A DNA stretch of 64,000 nucleotides, taken from contig CP136062.1 of NCBI GenBank assembly GCA_032622095.1, positions 194,873,887 through 194,937,886 on the forward strand, in the 5' to 3' direction. Position numbers and translations under genes: made by a program. The notes under the pieces were generated by a model, which was not told the DNA's origin, made no database searches, and saw only the letters and a program-made list of their open reading frames with translations. This document shows positions 1 through 11,745 of the stretch, piece after piece (the stretch's first letter is position 1; every line of letters begins with the position of its first letter). This stretch comes from Siphonodentalium dalli (taxonomy: Eukaryota > Mollusca > Scaphopoda > Gadilida > Siphonodentaliidae).

Positions 1-95
1 CACATACAGTTGGAATTCCTTTGTACAGCCATCTCGTACTGCCAGACGTACAGACAAGCAGACATATGAGACAAAGAAACACGTTGCTAGCTGCA

Positions 96-123
96 GACAT
101 ACATACATACATACATACATACA
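96..123. repeat. (ACAT)n microsatellite
   Basis: Seven uninterrupted tetranucleotide repeats. Simple-sequence DNA; the ORF spanning it has no protein-like features. Confidence 0.9.
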
Positions 124-1751
124 GACATATGTACTTACTGGTAAAAACGATACGCAGAGAAACGTGGTATCAAACATTACGAACACGCGCGCTTATAACT
201 GCATATTATGGTCGAGTTTATATAAAGGTTTGATGGATCTAGTCAGGACTTCGCGTCAAACGGTCAGCATGTACTCTCAATATAAAGGGATGCAACTTTG
301 TTCACGAGAAAATCTATTAGTTTTTTTCCTTCTCCGGGAGCAGTGTATATGTTTTCACGTGGAGTTGATAGTCGAACGCGCGTTTTGGATTCTCCATCCA
401 GTTTGTCATACTGCAGTAAAATGTCTACATGACATACGTTAATATATAGCTCGAATTCAAAAGTATTTCGATCATCACAAATGGAAGAACATTCGATTAA
501 GGCATATTTGACAAGATCTCTATATTTCTTGTCACATAATACACAGGTTTTTCCTCAATTGTTTCAAGGATACAAATAAGGCGTGCAATCAATAGATATG
601 ATTTTTCATGGGACGGGTATACAAGGCATGCTTGACGCTGGATGGACGGCAGAGAATCTGGCAAGTCCAGTATCCCCATTTACGCCCATTTCCCAATATT
701 CTCTATTAACTCTTGACAATGATTCATATATCGCACATTTCCATGTGAATATTTAATTTTCTATATAGTTCTCAAGGGCCTCTGTCATCTCATATGTGTT
801 AAGAGTGCAGATTATGTCAGACATGTAGCTTGACGATGAACAGATAGAGCCAGCGATGTACTGATAAAAGCGCGTATGAAAAACTTGTTTCGCAGTTTTC
901 GAAGATTTTAAATGCACAGCGAACCGAAAAATGACAATTTATGTTTTTCGATAAGTGACATCATAGACGAGGTTCCGACTAATTCATGCGCAATAACCAT
1001 TTTTTTACGATGGTGAAGGCCCTGGTAATACTTTAAGCAGAATATGTGTGTTCTTTTCAGACGATCAACATGATTTTAGTTTTAAATTCCAGAGAAGTTC
1101 AGATCCGTAAAGCCCTATAGATATAACAACCGACAAACAGATCAACGAGCAACTTTTTGGGGTCATACCACCCGGGTAAAGTTCGGCGTTGTTCAGCACC
1201 ATAAAGGTGCTACGAGTCTTATCGCATATATGATCAGTGAATACCCCCTTAAAATCGTACTTACCAAGAGAAATACCCAAATGAGTGATGTTCCAGAGTC
1301 GATTTTGACGCAATAATTCTGATTTTGTTTTTTTCAATACCATTACAGCGCGTTTATTGGGCTTATATTTGTACCGCCATTTATTACTGTAATCGTAGCA
1401 AATATCACAAAAACGCTGATAGACCAGATTTGATCAGAGACAGCCGAACCATATCGTTGGATGTGTTGGGGATGTACAATTTATACCGAGCATGTTTTGG
1501 TCAAACGGTGAGTTTACAAGAATATGTATTAACTCGTCAACATAGATCATATTGTACAAAGGGGAGAGGATACTTTCGTGTTTGGTTCTCGCCGCACATC
1601 AAACCACATGGGAAGAACGTTGTTAGATAAGTTTAATAGGCAAAACATCCTTATAAGGACAGTATGCAACATAATAACATATTGTTGTACTTGAACAATA
1701 TAATAAACTAGCAGGTGGACCCGACTTCGTCCGGGCTGTTTCCCCCGCACC
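124..1751. other. No gene recognised
   Basis: Short ORFs occur on both strands, but none has recognisable motifs or a conserved composition. I see no tandem repeat or strong inverted repeat here. Confidence 0.5.
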
Positions 1752-1862
1752 ATAAAATGAAATAACGGGTAGGAGTCCATTATCTGCTTATTTCATAATC
1801 ACATTATGTACCTATTTCACATTATAGGTCGGTTATGTGCGTATTTGTGCGAGGATATGTCA
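1752..1862 (-). repeat. M1 MITE family, partial inverted copy
   Basis: This is the terminal roughly 110 bp of the M1 repeat in reverse orientation. It contains the shared blocks CATTATCTGCTTAT and CACATTATGTACC and ends in GCGAGGATATGT, the inverted M1 terminus. Fuller copies lie at 4389-4860 and 26867-27199. Non-coding and presumably non-autonomous. Confidence 0.7.
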
Positions 1863-2059
1863 GTTTGTTCGGGTAAAAAAATTCATTCATATAGTTTAAG
1901 TGTTTGGTGTCAAACTCTGGTTTATACAGCGGCGAATATAATTTCTCAAGTAAGATGTCCACCCTTCTGCGATTTTGTGATCATGACGCAGAGTTTGACC
2001 CTCATATGAAAAAAATACGTTCTTATATATGTGATTTCTTTGACGCTTCGTTTGTAATA

Positions 2060-2430
2060 TGCCAACATATCGTCACTCAAATACGCACACAATCGACCTA
2101 TGTTAAATAGGTACACAATGTGATTATTGTTATTCTGAAATAAGCAGATAAAGGACTCATCGCCGCTATTTCGTTTTATGACGCGGACCACAGTGAAAAT
2201 ATATGTTAAAGAGCGTACACCTGAAAGTCGTCAGTTCGCTTATTTGTGTCATTGTCCGCACACAATCTGCCTAGAATGGCCTCATTACGAGTCGATAATT
2301 TGACTAAAAGCTCTCATTTTCAGCACATTATCGACTCAAAATGAGGTCATTCTGAGCAGATTAACTACCTAAAAACAAGTTCTATTATAAGCAGATAATG
2401 TCGGTTTTTGGGAGAACAGGCTGAATATGC
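2060..2430 (+). mobile_element. M1 MITE copy
   Basis: Starts with CCAACATATCGTC and runs through the shared M1 blocks: CGTTTTATGACGCGG, TTAAAGAGCG, a central imperfect hairpin built on GAGTCGATAAT and its complement, then GCAGATTAAC and GGGAGAACAGGCTG. It is colinear with the copy at 4389-4860. No coding capacity. The right terminus is missing. Confidence 0.75.
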
Positions 2431-2546
2431 TGAATAAATAGTTCTGATCGAATTGAGGACGTTCATCAATTTCATCGTTTTATTCGGCGAAGTATTTGAT
2501 AGGTTTTTCTACATTCTCTCCAGAAATAAGATTTTGCGGTCCGAAT

Positions 2547-3793
2547 CGGCATCTCCAATTTAGACCTAGTTTAAACTACCAGTTTAATTTGGGTTTTAAT
2601 AGTAAAACCAAGTTTTACTCGACCGCGGGGACGACATGGATTTGGTCAATTGCGTTATCATGTAACCACAATTGTTCAATTGAAAGGATAGAAGGCGTGG
2701 TCTGTCTGCTTGTTATGGCTACTTGTCAATGCATTGTTCGGTCAGGCGCCTGTTCGTCGCTATCTGATCTACTAATCATGCGAATAACCCGTGAGATTTT
2801 TGAAATCACACCGTATTCACGGACTGTTGTGCAGCGGTTAGTTATTATCAAACATCATGGACGAACATGATTTTTGGAACATATTTCCATATTCCTTATT
2901 CGCAAAAATATCTTTTTCGGTCAATTTGACGGCATGAGTGGGTGGTACGGTACACCTGAAGTACCCCATATAAACACCCAGCCTCAACCCGTGGGTACCA
3001 CAACCCGTGGGTACCACCCGAGGGGGTGAAAATGGGGTATGTACCATTTAGAGAGCTTGAATTTGATGCCATGGGTGGGTGGCCCCGGTCCAAATACCCC
3101 ATATAAACACCCCACCACTCACCCCGGGGGTACCACCCAGAGGGGGTGAAATCTGGTAAGGACCATTTTCGAGGCAAGGATATAGGCAATTTGGCGACAG
3201 GAGTGGGTGGCACGCCCCAAATACACACTAGAAACACCCAACCCCCTCACCCCGGGGAAATGGGGTATGGACCATTTTCGAGAACGGTAAGGATTTCGGC
3301 CAATTTGACGTCATGGGTGGGTGGCCCGCCCTCAAATATCCCTTATAAATACCCCCACCATTACCCCGGGGTATCACCCCGAGTATCTAAACTGTGGTAT
3401 GAACCTCGGGGTGAGGGATTGGTGTTTTAGTAAAAACTGGGGTAGGGTGGTTTTACTTTGATGTTTTTTAAAACAATATTTAAAGATGTTTTCGAGACAA
3501 GAGGTGTGGTTCGGATAAATCAGCTGTAGTTAGTCGTCTCCTGATGATTGTATAGCCAATTCACCAAAGAAAAATAGTGATATTATCATAACTTTATCAT
3601 GCCAATAAAACCTAGTTTTAATTGAGACCGAAAAACTAAAACTGAGTTTATCACAAAACTGGGTTTAACTACACTAAAACTCCCGTAATAACCTAGTTTT
3701 ACTACAAGTTTTACTCGAACTAAACCCTAGTTTAAGCTAGAGTAAAACCAGGTCTAGAATAAAACCTATTCTAAACCAGAGATGCCGATGCCG
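2547..3793. mobile_element. 1.25 kb element with inverted ends (CGGCATC...)
   Basis: The left end (CGGCATCTCC, then blocks of CTAGTTTAA and GTTTTA) reappears inverted at about 3700-3793, ending GAGATGCCGATGCCG. The arms are imperfect and rich in GTTTTAnTAAAAC words. No transposase is visible, so it is presumably non-autonomous. It carries the minisatellite at 2934-3425. Confidence 0.6.
2934..3425. repeat. Minisatellite, about 4 units of 113-138 bp
   Basis: Four imperfect units each contain GTGGGTGG, CCCCATATAAACACCC (or a variant), CCCCGGGGGTACCACCC (or a variant) and a GGACCATTTTCGAG-like block. Unit starts are near 2934, 3072, 3200 and 3313. Units are GC-richer than their surroundings. The open frames across it result from the repeat period and are not genes. 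Confidence 0.8.
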
Positions 3794-4388
3794 TTTGTGT
3801 AACTTTCCGAATAAGTGTCTGCGCGAGGCTTGCCTTCGTTCATCCAAATTTGCGGGAAAGTCCCCTGGAAAGTCCTCATATTTCTGCATGTTTTTCAATA
3901 TTCGTTCCAGAATGGTTTCAGGGGTTAATTTAACTTATTATTCGACAGGGTTATTTTGAAAGCATTTGATATCGCACGTACAATTTAATCGTATATTCTA
4001 CATCGGTTTCTCTGTTGATCTAATTGGTCAAATGAGTCTAATTATGAATAGAGATTTGGTTATAATGTTCAAGAATATCAGGTTCCTATTTGGCTTATGT
4101 CCCATTTACGACGTCGTGTCATTCAGTGTCAACACCATCGAAAAACAGGCACATCTCGCATGAAAGGAATAAGAGTAGGTGGGATCATGTTATGATCAAC
4201 GATCGTTCCTTCATATTGACTATCGCCGAAAGGGACTCGTATCGCATGCGGACAAAAAGTACATCATATATATTTCACGGACACCATTTTGATTCGCTTG
4301 ACAAGTTTTCTGAATGTCATGTGTCGGTCGTCTGATTTCTAGAATTGGCTACTAAAATCCCCCATTACTATTACATTACCGTATGGTT
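3794..4388. other. No gene recognised
   Basis: AT-rich sequence with only short ORFs of no recognisable family. Confidence 0.5.
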
Positions 4389-4860
4389 TCAGAATAAAAT
4401 AATCACATTATGTACCTATTTCACCAACATATCCTCGCGCAAGTACGCACATAATCCACCTAAAATGTGAAATATATAGGTAAATAATGTGATTATTTAT
4501 TCTGCAATAAGCAGGTAATGAACTCATACCAGCTATTTCGTTTATGGCGCGGGACACATCGAAAACACATGTTAAAGAGCGCACACCTGAAAAATTCATG
4601 AGTTGGCTTATTTGTGTCATTGTCCGCACCTAATGTGCTTAGAATCGCCTCACTGTTGCCTAGAATCGCCTCATTTTGAGTCGATAATGTGCTGAAAATG
4701 AAAGCATTTTAGTCATATTATCGACTTAAAATGAGGCGAATCTAGGCAGATAATCAACCTAAATAAATGTATTTTTAGCAGATAATGTGAGTTATTGGGA
4801 GAACAGGCTGATTTCATATTATAGCTCGATTATGTGCATATTTGTGCGAGGATATGTTGG
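4389..4860 (+). mobile_element. M1 MITE, most complete copy
   Basis: Contains CCAACATATCCTCGC at 4424 and its complement GCGAGGATATGTTGG ending at 4860, so the family has matched inverted termini. The middle is a long imperfect hairpin around GAGTCGATAATGTG...ATTATCGACTT flanked by GCCTAGAATCGCCTCA and its complement. Other copies are at 1752, 2060, 7431 (reverse), 9412 (fragment) and 26867. No ORF of interest. Confidence 0.8.
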
Positions 4861-4974
4861 AGGTACACTTGGGGAGTTTTAATTGGACTATCGTGCTTAT
4901 ATAATTAATAGTCATCATGTGCTTCGTCTGCAGAGTGATTGGGTTGCTGATGCGTTTGTATGTTTTCATTTACC

Positions 4975-5236
4975 GGGACTTCTGGCTGATATCTCACATC
5001 ATCTGGAACTCTGGAATGGTAACTTTTCACAGAACGATTAGCTCTCCCGTCCGGAAAAGAATCTTCTTGTATACTGTATCAACTCATTTAATGTTTATGC
5101 AATGTCTCGTTGTGTCTTTTATACATCTGTCATTGATAGAATCACACACTCCAAGATTTGTTGAAGTTTGTTTGTTACTTTTGTTGGAAAATTGCGGAAT
5201 TCACCCTTCATTGAATTTACATTGTGCTTTATCGTT
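4975..5236 (-). repeat. Dispersed repeat, related to 9466-9715
   Basis: About 250 bp colinear with 9466-9715, sharing for example TGATATCTCACATCATCTGG and GTAACTTTTCACAGAACGAT. The neighbouring minus-strand reading (5119-5343) is lysine- and glutamate-rich and could be a remnant of a retrotransposon coiled-coil ORF1, but that is a guess. The second copy lies next to a minus-strand reverse transcriptase, which fits both being pieces of one LINE family. Confidence 0.5.
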
Positions 5237-5543
5237 TCATTTACAATTTCATCAAACGAATGCGTTGGCTGAATGTGTTTTTTTGTTAACAATGTCCCCG
5301 AATGTTGCCAATTGGTCTTAAACACTCTTCTGCTTCTTGTCAAACTCGTCTAGACCTTGCACTACACTACACATATCACTTAAACTTTTATGTTATCCAC
5401 TTTTACTGATAATTTATCCAAGAGTGTCTGTATTCTTGTCAACCGTGAATTGCAATAACCTGTAGATATCAACAGCCATTCTCATATTGCTACTGTTTTT
5501 ATCAATCGTATGGTCCCATGTTAGATCTCGAATAACTCTTTGT

Positions 5544-7067
5544 TGTCCCCCGACGTTTCCGTCGGAGGACTATAGAAATGACCCTCGTCCGTCCGTCCGT
5601 GCGTCAGTCCGTCCGTGCGTCCGAGATTGGGTACCTTCATGGTGTAATCAACTCCTCCTATAGTTTTAAAAGTAGAGATTTGAAACTCTGGGATATTGTT
5701 CCTAACATGGTGGTGATTTGCAACATCTATATAGCTAATCAAAAATATAATTTGCAACATCTATATAGCTAATAAAAAATATCATTTTTTCCATATTTTC
5801 GGGGGGTTTTTTACTTAGAAAATTTGGATTTTTTTTGCCTTTTGGATGAGATTGGGTACCTTCAAAGTGTAATCAACTCCTCCTACAGTTTTAAATGTAG
5901 AGATTTTAAACTCTGGAATATTGTTCCTAACATGTTGGTGATTTGCAACATCTATATAGCTAATGAAAAATATCATTTTTTCCATATTTTCGGGGGGGTT
6001 TTTTACTTAGAAAATTTGGAACACTTTTGCCTTTTGGATGAGATTGGGTACCTTCAAGGTGTAATCAACTCCTCCTACAGTTTTAAATGTATATATTTTA
6101 AACTCTGGGATATTGTTCCTAACATGTTGGTGATTTGCAACATCTATATAGCTAATAAAAAATATAATATTTTCCTTATTGTTGGGGGGTTTTCGACTTA
6201 GAAAATTTGGAACATTTTTGCCTTTAGGATGAGATTGGGTACCTTCATGGTGTAATCAACTCCTCCTACAGTTTTAAATGTAGAGATTTGAAACTCTGGT
6301 TTAATTGGAAATTATGTTTTTTTTTAGGGTCGTTCATATCAAATTACAGGTCAAGTTCGAATTTGAGTTTGATCCAATGATTTTTCCCAGAGTTATGTGC
6401 CTTTCGACTTTGAATTTTTTTTTTTATAATTTTCTGTATGAGGGTACCTTCATGGTGTAATCAACTCCTCCTACAGTTTTGATCGTAGATATTTGAAACT
6501 TCAGAGTATTGTTACCCACAGATTGGAGATGTGCAACATGTATATAGATGACGCAAAAATTATTTTTTTACGGAATTATTAACCCTTTCGACATTTCAAC
6601 ATTTTTTAAAGTTTCTTTAAAGACATATTATGGACTTATTCGGGTTCATGAAACTGATAAGTTCGTATTCAGGCGCTATTCCAACTGGTAGAATTTAGCA
6701 TTCTACTAACATCACCGAAAATCTCAAGCAAATCGACCGAAACACTCCATAGAAAACATCGTTTGTATCACGCTCAAATGTAAATATTTACATCTGAATT
6801 CGGTACACAACTACCGGCGATAAACTAACGAATACTATTACGCCATCGAGAGTCGCTACATTTAATTTATATATCAGAATGACGGTGTGTCCTGTCAATT
6901 TGGATATAATATTTGTATAATATAACTACTTTTAGCAAGAATATTCTCTATTTCTATTTGGTCACCCTACCGGAGTGTTTCACATCACTTTAACAAAGCG
7001 GCCATCGACATTTTTTTTAAATTTCTTTAACAAAGCGGCCATCGACTTGCCACGTTGTCGGGGGACA
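5544..7067. mobile_element. 1.5 kb element with TGTCCCCCGAC inverted ends
   Basis: Starts TGTCCCCCGACG (followed by a small palindrome CCGACGTTTCCGTCGG) and ends CGTTGTCGGGGGACA, giving an 11-bp inverted terminus. Just inside the left end is a GTCCGTCC/GTGCGTCC-rich stretch of a type widespread in invertebrate repeats. The body is a tandem array. No transposase frame, so it is non-autonomous. Confidence 0.6.
5623..6500 (+). repeat. Tandem array, about 5 units of 190-225 bp
   Basis: Units begin GATTGGGTACCTTCA near 5625, 5850, 6042 and 6233, with a degenerate one near 6440. Each carries GTGTAATCAACTCCTCCTA and GTTCCTAACATG. The unit length is not a fixed multiple of three and frames break at each junction, so the open frame at 5824-6201 is a by-product. 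Confidence 0.85.
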
Positions 7068-7430
7068 CTGTGGTCGGCCGACCTTTTATTTCATTAACGC
7101 AGACTCGTATGGAAACACATCATGCAATTTCTCATGCATGAATACACGGTCGCGCAATGTTTCTGGGAGTATAACTTGTTTTCCATAGTGCATCGCCACA
7201 AGTCGTAGTACTCGTGGCACTCAAGCGTGAAATTTTCGCTGGGCAAGAAGACCTCTACTATGAGCATAAATAGTGTGTACAGTTCACGGGTAGCTGGGAG
7301 CAAGGTTAGGAAACAAGGCGACGTTATTCCTAAGAAATTTACGATATCAATGACTCGTACTGGACAAAAGTGTTTCTACCGTCTTCTGAGAATCCAAAGC
7401 CGATCACAGAATGTTCTAAAAAAAACCGCA
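7068..7430. other. No gene recognised
   Basis: Short spacer between two repeats; nothing recognisable on either strand. Confidence 0.5.
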
Positions 7431-7785
7431 CATTATCTGCTTATAATAGAGCTTGTTTTAGGTAAATAATCAGTTTAGAATCGCCTCATTTGGATCGACA
7501 ATGTGCTGAAAATAAGAGCGTTTTAGTCACATTATCGACTAACAATGAGGTGACTCTTAGCAGATTAGTGCGGATGAGTGCGGACAATGACACAAATAAG
7601 CCACCTCACGCTTTTTCAAGTGTACGCTCTTTAACATGTGTTTTCATCGTGGCCCGCGTCGTAAAACGAAATAACGGGTATGAGTTCATTATCAGCTTTT
7701 TTTTCAGAATAAAATAATAACATTATGTACCTTATTTCACATTACAGGTCGTTTATGTGCGTATTTGCGCGAGGGTATATTGCCG
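7431..7785 (-). mobile_element. M1 MITE, reverse-orientation copy
   Basis: Reverse complement of the M1 order: CATTATCTGCTTATAATAGA first, then the central hairpin, ACGCTCTTTAACATGTG, ATAACGGGTATGAG and CATTATGTACC, ending GCGCGAGGGTATATT. The right terminus has diverged. Confidence 0.75.
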
Positions 7786-7925
7786 ACCATCCCAAATTCT
7801 ATCATAATATGAAACGCACGAAATACCACAATGAGGCACTGTTCATCATATAACCACCGTGAAACTTCCCACTTTAAGAAGAAAGTGATAGATTGCGGAG
7901 CACAAACTAGTAAGACTTTTGTTAT

Positions 7926-8025
7926 CTTGTTTTTGTTGGTTTCATCCCTCAAACATGTATCGGTATAGTCTTGTTTTTGTTGGTTTCATCCCTCAAACAT
8001 GTATCGGTATAGTCTTGTTTTTGTT
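7926..8025. repeat. 44-bp tandem duplication
   Basis: The unit starting CTTGTTTTTGTTGGTTTCAT and ending CGGTATAGT occurs at 7926-7969 and 7970-8013 with no visible differences. The start of a third unit follows. A recent slippage product. Confidence 0.85.
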
Positions 8026-9411
8026 TTTTGTCTTGTGTGTTTGTTGCATGCCATCTTTATTGTTATGTTTGCACCACTATACGCCTGTGATCAATGCTAT
8101 CCTAAATATCCTAGTCTCCATGTTTCGTGTTTGCAAGCCATATTTTCGTGTTGGCAAGCACTATTAAACGACTTCCAAAATTTACTAACAAACTGCGCAT
8201 GTAGGCCGAATACATGAAGATTGTACATTTGTATTTACACATTGAAAAACTATGTTGTAACTATAATTTATGAAAATTGAACATCTCTATTGGAAATGCG
8301 ATTACAAAAACAAACCTACGAATATAACATCAGCATGGTCGCAGCTAAATTGTATTGTATGAGTCATATGCGCAGGTATACTTGCTTCCCCAGTGTCTCA
8401 ACTCATACGTGGGCATATTAAATATACAACATCTGACCTCGCATGTTTACACCATTTTCATGCAATGCATGAGTACATTTACATCTGACGACATTTTGTT
8501 TGTTTCTTCGATTTTTCATGTCGTGCATGGGTTATTTCCTGACCTTGAAGCATGCTGCTGAAATTACATGTACTATTCCTATGATAGTTGCAACAAACAT
8601 CTAGGATAAAATGGAGATTTCTTACTCTATTCACGATGTTTGGTAAACAGTTTGTAACATCTGGTTCGTACTATCAAACTATACGTGAAACCGAAGTTCA
8701 CTAAATGACACATGATTTTTTTATTCTCAGCATGTCAGTTTTAATATATGAAAGAAAAAGAAAAAAAATCTTGTTAATCTTTTTAAAGAAACACACTGCA
8801 TCAAAAGAACCTAAATCCAGATCCACCCCTACCCATACCCAACCATTAACAATACAATTACTGTAAAATACCCGTGTTCAGTAAGAAACAATTAGAATTA
8901 TCTTTGTTGTGACTCGTATGAAATGTTCAAAACGCTTGCGGCCGAATTCTGGTCTCTGGTCTGGACCAGGCTTCGCGTAAACTATAGTCTAGACCAGGCC
9001 CAAACCACGGTGATCGCGATGAGTTACCATGCTTCGGAGCGAGAAAACTGGGTTTATTGGTCCGCACTGGTCCGTATTCTCGTCTTTTTGAAACTCAGGT
9101 TTACGTAAACCAAGGTTTGCCTTCTTATTGTCATTCAAGCCTGTGTTGGTCTGTTCATAATTCGAACCATGTGGTAACGTACAAGTTCTGGTAACAGAAA
9201 CATATGTATTTTTTGGAAGCATTTATCTTTATGTTAACCAAATAGGAATTGTGTTTTATCGATATGCCGAGTAGAGGAAAGATTATAATTATATATGAAC
9301 TGGACAAAATTTAATATAATCGATAATTATGTGTGTTATAGGTAATATTCTACAACTGAGGCCTAGTATCCCCCTCCTGGTCTGAGATTTGTGTATAAAC
9401 CGAGACTTGAC
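8026..9411. other. No gene recognised
   Basis: AT-rich, with a short stretch at 8936-9125 containing repeated GGTCTGGACCAGG-like words. No coding region can be supported. Confidence 0.45.
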
Positions 9412-9462
9412 TCATCGCCGTTATTTCGTTTTATGACGCGGACCACAGTGAAAACGCATGAT
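9412..9462 (+). repeat. M1 MITE fragment
   Basis: Matches the M1 block ACTCATCGCCG..TTATTTCGTTTTATGACGCGG found at about 2155-2200. A 50-bp remnant abutting the dispersed repeat at 9466. Confidence 0.6.
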
Positions 9463-9465
9463 ACT

Positions 9466-9715
9466 GGGACTTCTTGTTGATATCTCACATCATCTGGAGC
9501 TCTGGAATGGTAACTTTTCACAGAACGATTAGCTCTCCCGTCCAGATAAAAATCCTCTGACGTATTTTATCAACTCATTTAATGTTTCTGAAATGTTTCT
9601 TTGATATATCGGTCATTGATAGACTCACACACTCCACGATTTGTTGACGATTCTTACTTTTGTTGTAAAATTGCGGAATTCACCATTCATTGCATTTAAA
9701 TTGTGTTTTATCGTT
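9466..9715 (-). repeat. Dispersed repeat, related to 4975-5236
   Basis: Second copy of the repeat at 4975-5236, with several substitutions and small indels. It lies just downstream, in minus-strand sense, of the reverse transcriptase remnant at 10031-10925. Confidence 0.5.
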
Positions 9716-10030
9716 GTTGCAATCTTTGCCTTACTCCTTCTGGATATTAGAAGAATTTTAGTTTTTTTTACATTTACAGTCAGTTTCCATTTTTGGAAGT
9801 ATTTCTGGAATATGTCCAGCTCAGTTTGAAGTTTCTTGGGAAATGTTTATATCATTTGCTATTGTTATACTTTGGTAATTGCAGAGGCATTCTTGCTCCG
9901 AAGATCTGTAAAAGTACATGATTGCATATGCCTGCCTACCAATAACGAGACTACTGTACAGCGCTGTATATCATGACACCATTTCATAATGAACACAAAG
10001 ATATTTTAAGGTGAAATTGTTCCATTTTAT

Positions 10031-10925
10031 TCACCTCCAACCCTCATGGCGACGAAGGAAATAAATATCCATCTTCTCGGACTCATACACCTGAACAGTC
10101 TCGTATATACACATGTAGTATTCACACATGTGCATACATCGATTACCCTGAGAGAAAGTGATCCCTGCGACACACATTGATTCTATTTTCCAATTCGAAA
10201 GAAATTTGTTGAGCCCAATAACGCCTTCGTGTGTCATGAAGCTGTGGGTGTCATGTAAGTAGATAGATAACAACCGGGGTGATAGGTTTACGCCTTGTCT
10301 GACTCCTGACAGACAGGGGAAATAACCAGACTTAGTATTACCCAATTTCACAGATGACTGTATATTAGAATACATGTTTCGTTTGACCTCGAAAATTATT
10401 CCAGTAATGTCTTTGATATGATATTTTGCCATAGACATATTCTCCAAACTTGGCAAATGCTTTTTCAAGGTCGACAAATGCACAATAAAGGTTTGAGTTT
10501 ATTTCCGTTGTCATTCACTTAGCATGTGTACTAGAAAGATGTTGTCTGTGGTAAAATAACCTTTTCGAAACCATGGTTGGTTTTCGAGAAGTGTTGCATT
10601 TTCCTCAACATGTGTGTACATTCTATTTGTTATAATGTTCGTGAATAATTTACTAAAGCAGCTTAATAACGTTATAGGTCTATTATTGTTGGGTCCTTCG
10701 TGTCTCCCTTATTTTGAATAATGCTACAATTGTTCCCATTCCCCACGCATCGGGTATACATCCTGAGTCTAATATTAGATAAAACATTGAACAGTATAAG
10801 TAAATATCTACCATGCTGTCCGATGTTTTTAGGCATTCATTGAGTACCATATATTCCCCAGGCGACTTATTAGGGGAAATATCTGCAAAAGATGGCGTCT
10901 TGAACAACAACTCGATTTTGGTGGG
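10031..10925 (-). pseudogene. LINE reverse transcriptase remnant
   Basis: Three minus-strand frames read successively as a non-LTR reverse transcriptase: the segment from 10910 contains ILDSGCIPDAWGMGTIVALF, the next frame contains NRPITLLSCFSKLF, and the segment from 10483 contains CLSGVRQGVNLSP followed by IYLHD. These correspond to the fingers block and the RT block before the catalytic aspartates. The order and wording are characteristic of LINE RTs. The YxDD box is missing because homology stops near 10031. At least two frameshifts break it. The clade is not resolved; the endonuclease fragment at 25010-25345 may be from the same type of element. Confidence 0.8.
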
Positions 10926-11499
10926 AGCTTAAAATTAGTTTTTACGGCGAGCGACAACTCTTCTTGTGCACAAAACATTTCTAAGGTACTACCATAGACA
11001 TCGAACGATCAATATATGTGGTGTGTGTACATGTCTGAAGCTGAGTTTTAGTAACATAAATTAAAATACTGCAGTGAAATTAAATTTCCCAAATTCGTTG
11101 TATTGACATTTGAAAACAGAACTATAAACTTTGAGAATGCCAGATAAAAGGTCAACTACAATGAGTTCCACGTTAGATGCGGACGATAGCATCAATAAAG
11201 ATCAACCAAAGTCGCAACACTCTGGGTTAGTTGACTACAAACATGTTACACCACAGCATTGGGTTATTGTAATTTAATGAAAATTTTACACGGAGGTATC
11301 GTGATTGCTTTCAAAAATAGTACAACTTCCCGTTTGTAACACACGAATGAAGAGCGTTTAACGTGTACGAAATTACTACACGACTGAACTGAACCTTGAA
11401 ATTTATATTTCACATCTTCCCAACAACAGATACAGACATAATCATAGTGTTATACTGTCTTGTATGTACACACGCTATGACATCATTAAACGGGGCAAT
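10926..11499. other. No gene recognised
   Basis: AT-rich spacer; no supported feature. Confidence 0.45.
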
Positions 11500-11745
11500 A
11501 CACTCAAGGTGTTGAATGTTAAAGAAACACGAGGCAAGGGACGTGATGCAATATTGGTGTGTGAATATTAAAGGAACACAATGCACTCTAAAGGAACACA
11601 AGGCACTCATTATGAATGAATGTTAAAGAAACACAATAAACGCACTGGTGTTTGAATATTAAAGGAACACAATGCACTCTAAAGGGACACAAGACACTCA
11701 TTATGAATTTTAACAATACAAGCGCAGTGGTTGAAAGTTAAAATG
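11500..11745. repeat. Tandem repeat of AAAGGAACACAA units
   Basis: Two tandem copies, about 90 bp each, share ATTAAAGGAACACAATGCAC and CACTCATTATGAAT. They contain several internal repeats of TTAAAG(G/A)AACACAA. Diverged copies extend to both sides. Confidence 0.75.

Noticed and set aside
3146-3430. 94-codon plus ORF and 113-codon minus ORF across the minisatellite
   Set aside because: Both arise from the GC-rich repeat units and show only glycine/proline-rich repeat translation.
5824-6201. 125-codon ORF with repeated segments
   Set aside because: It is a reading through a DNA-level tandem array; the repeats break frame elsewhere and have no protein-like conservation.
5544-6500. CRISPR-like array
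   Set aside because: Units are contiguous without spacers, too long, and in a eukaryotic repeat context.
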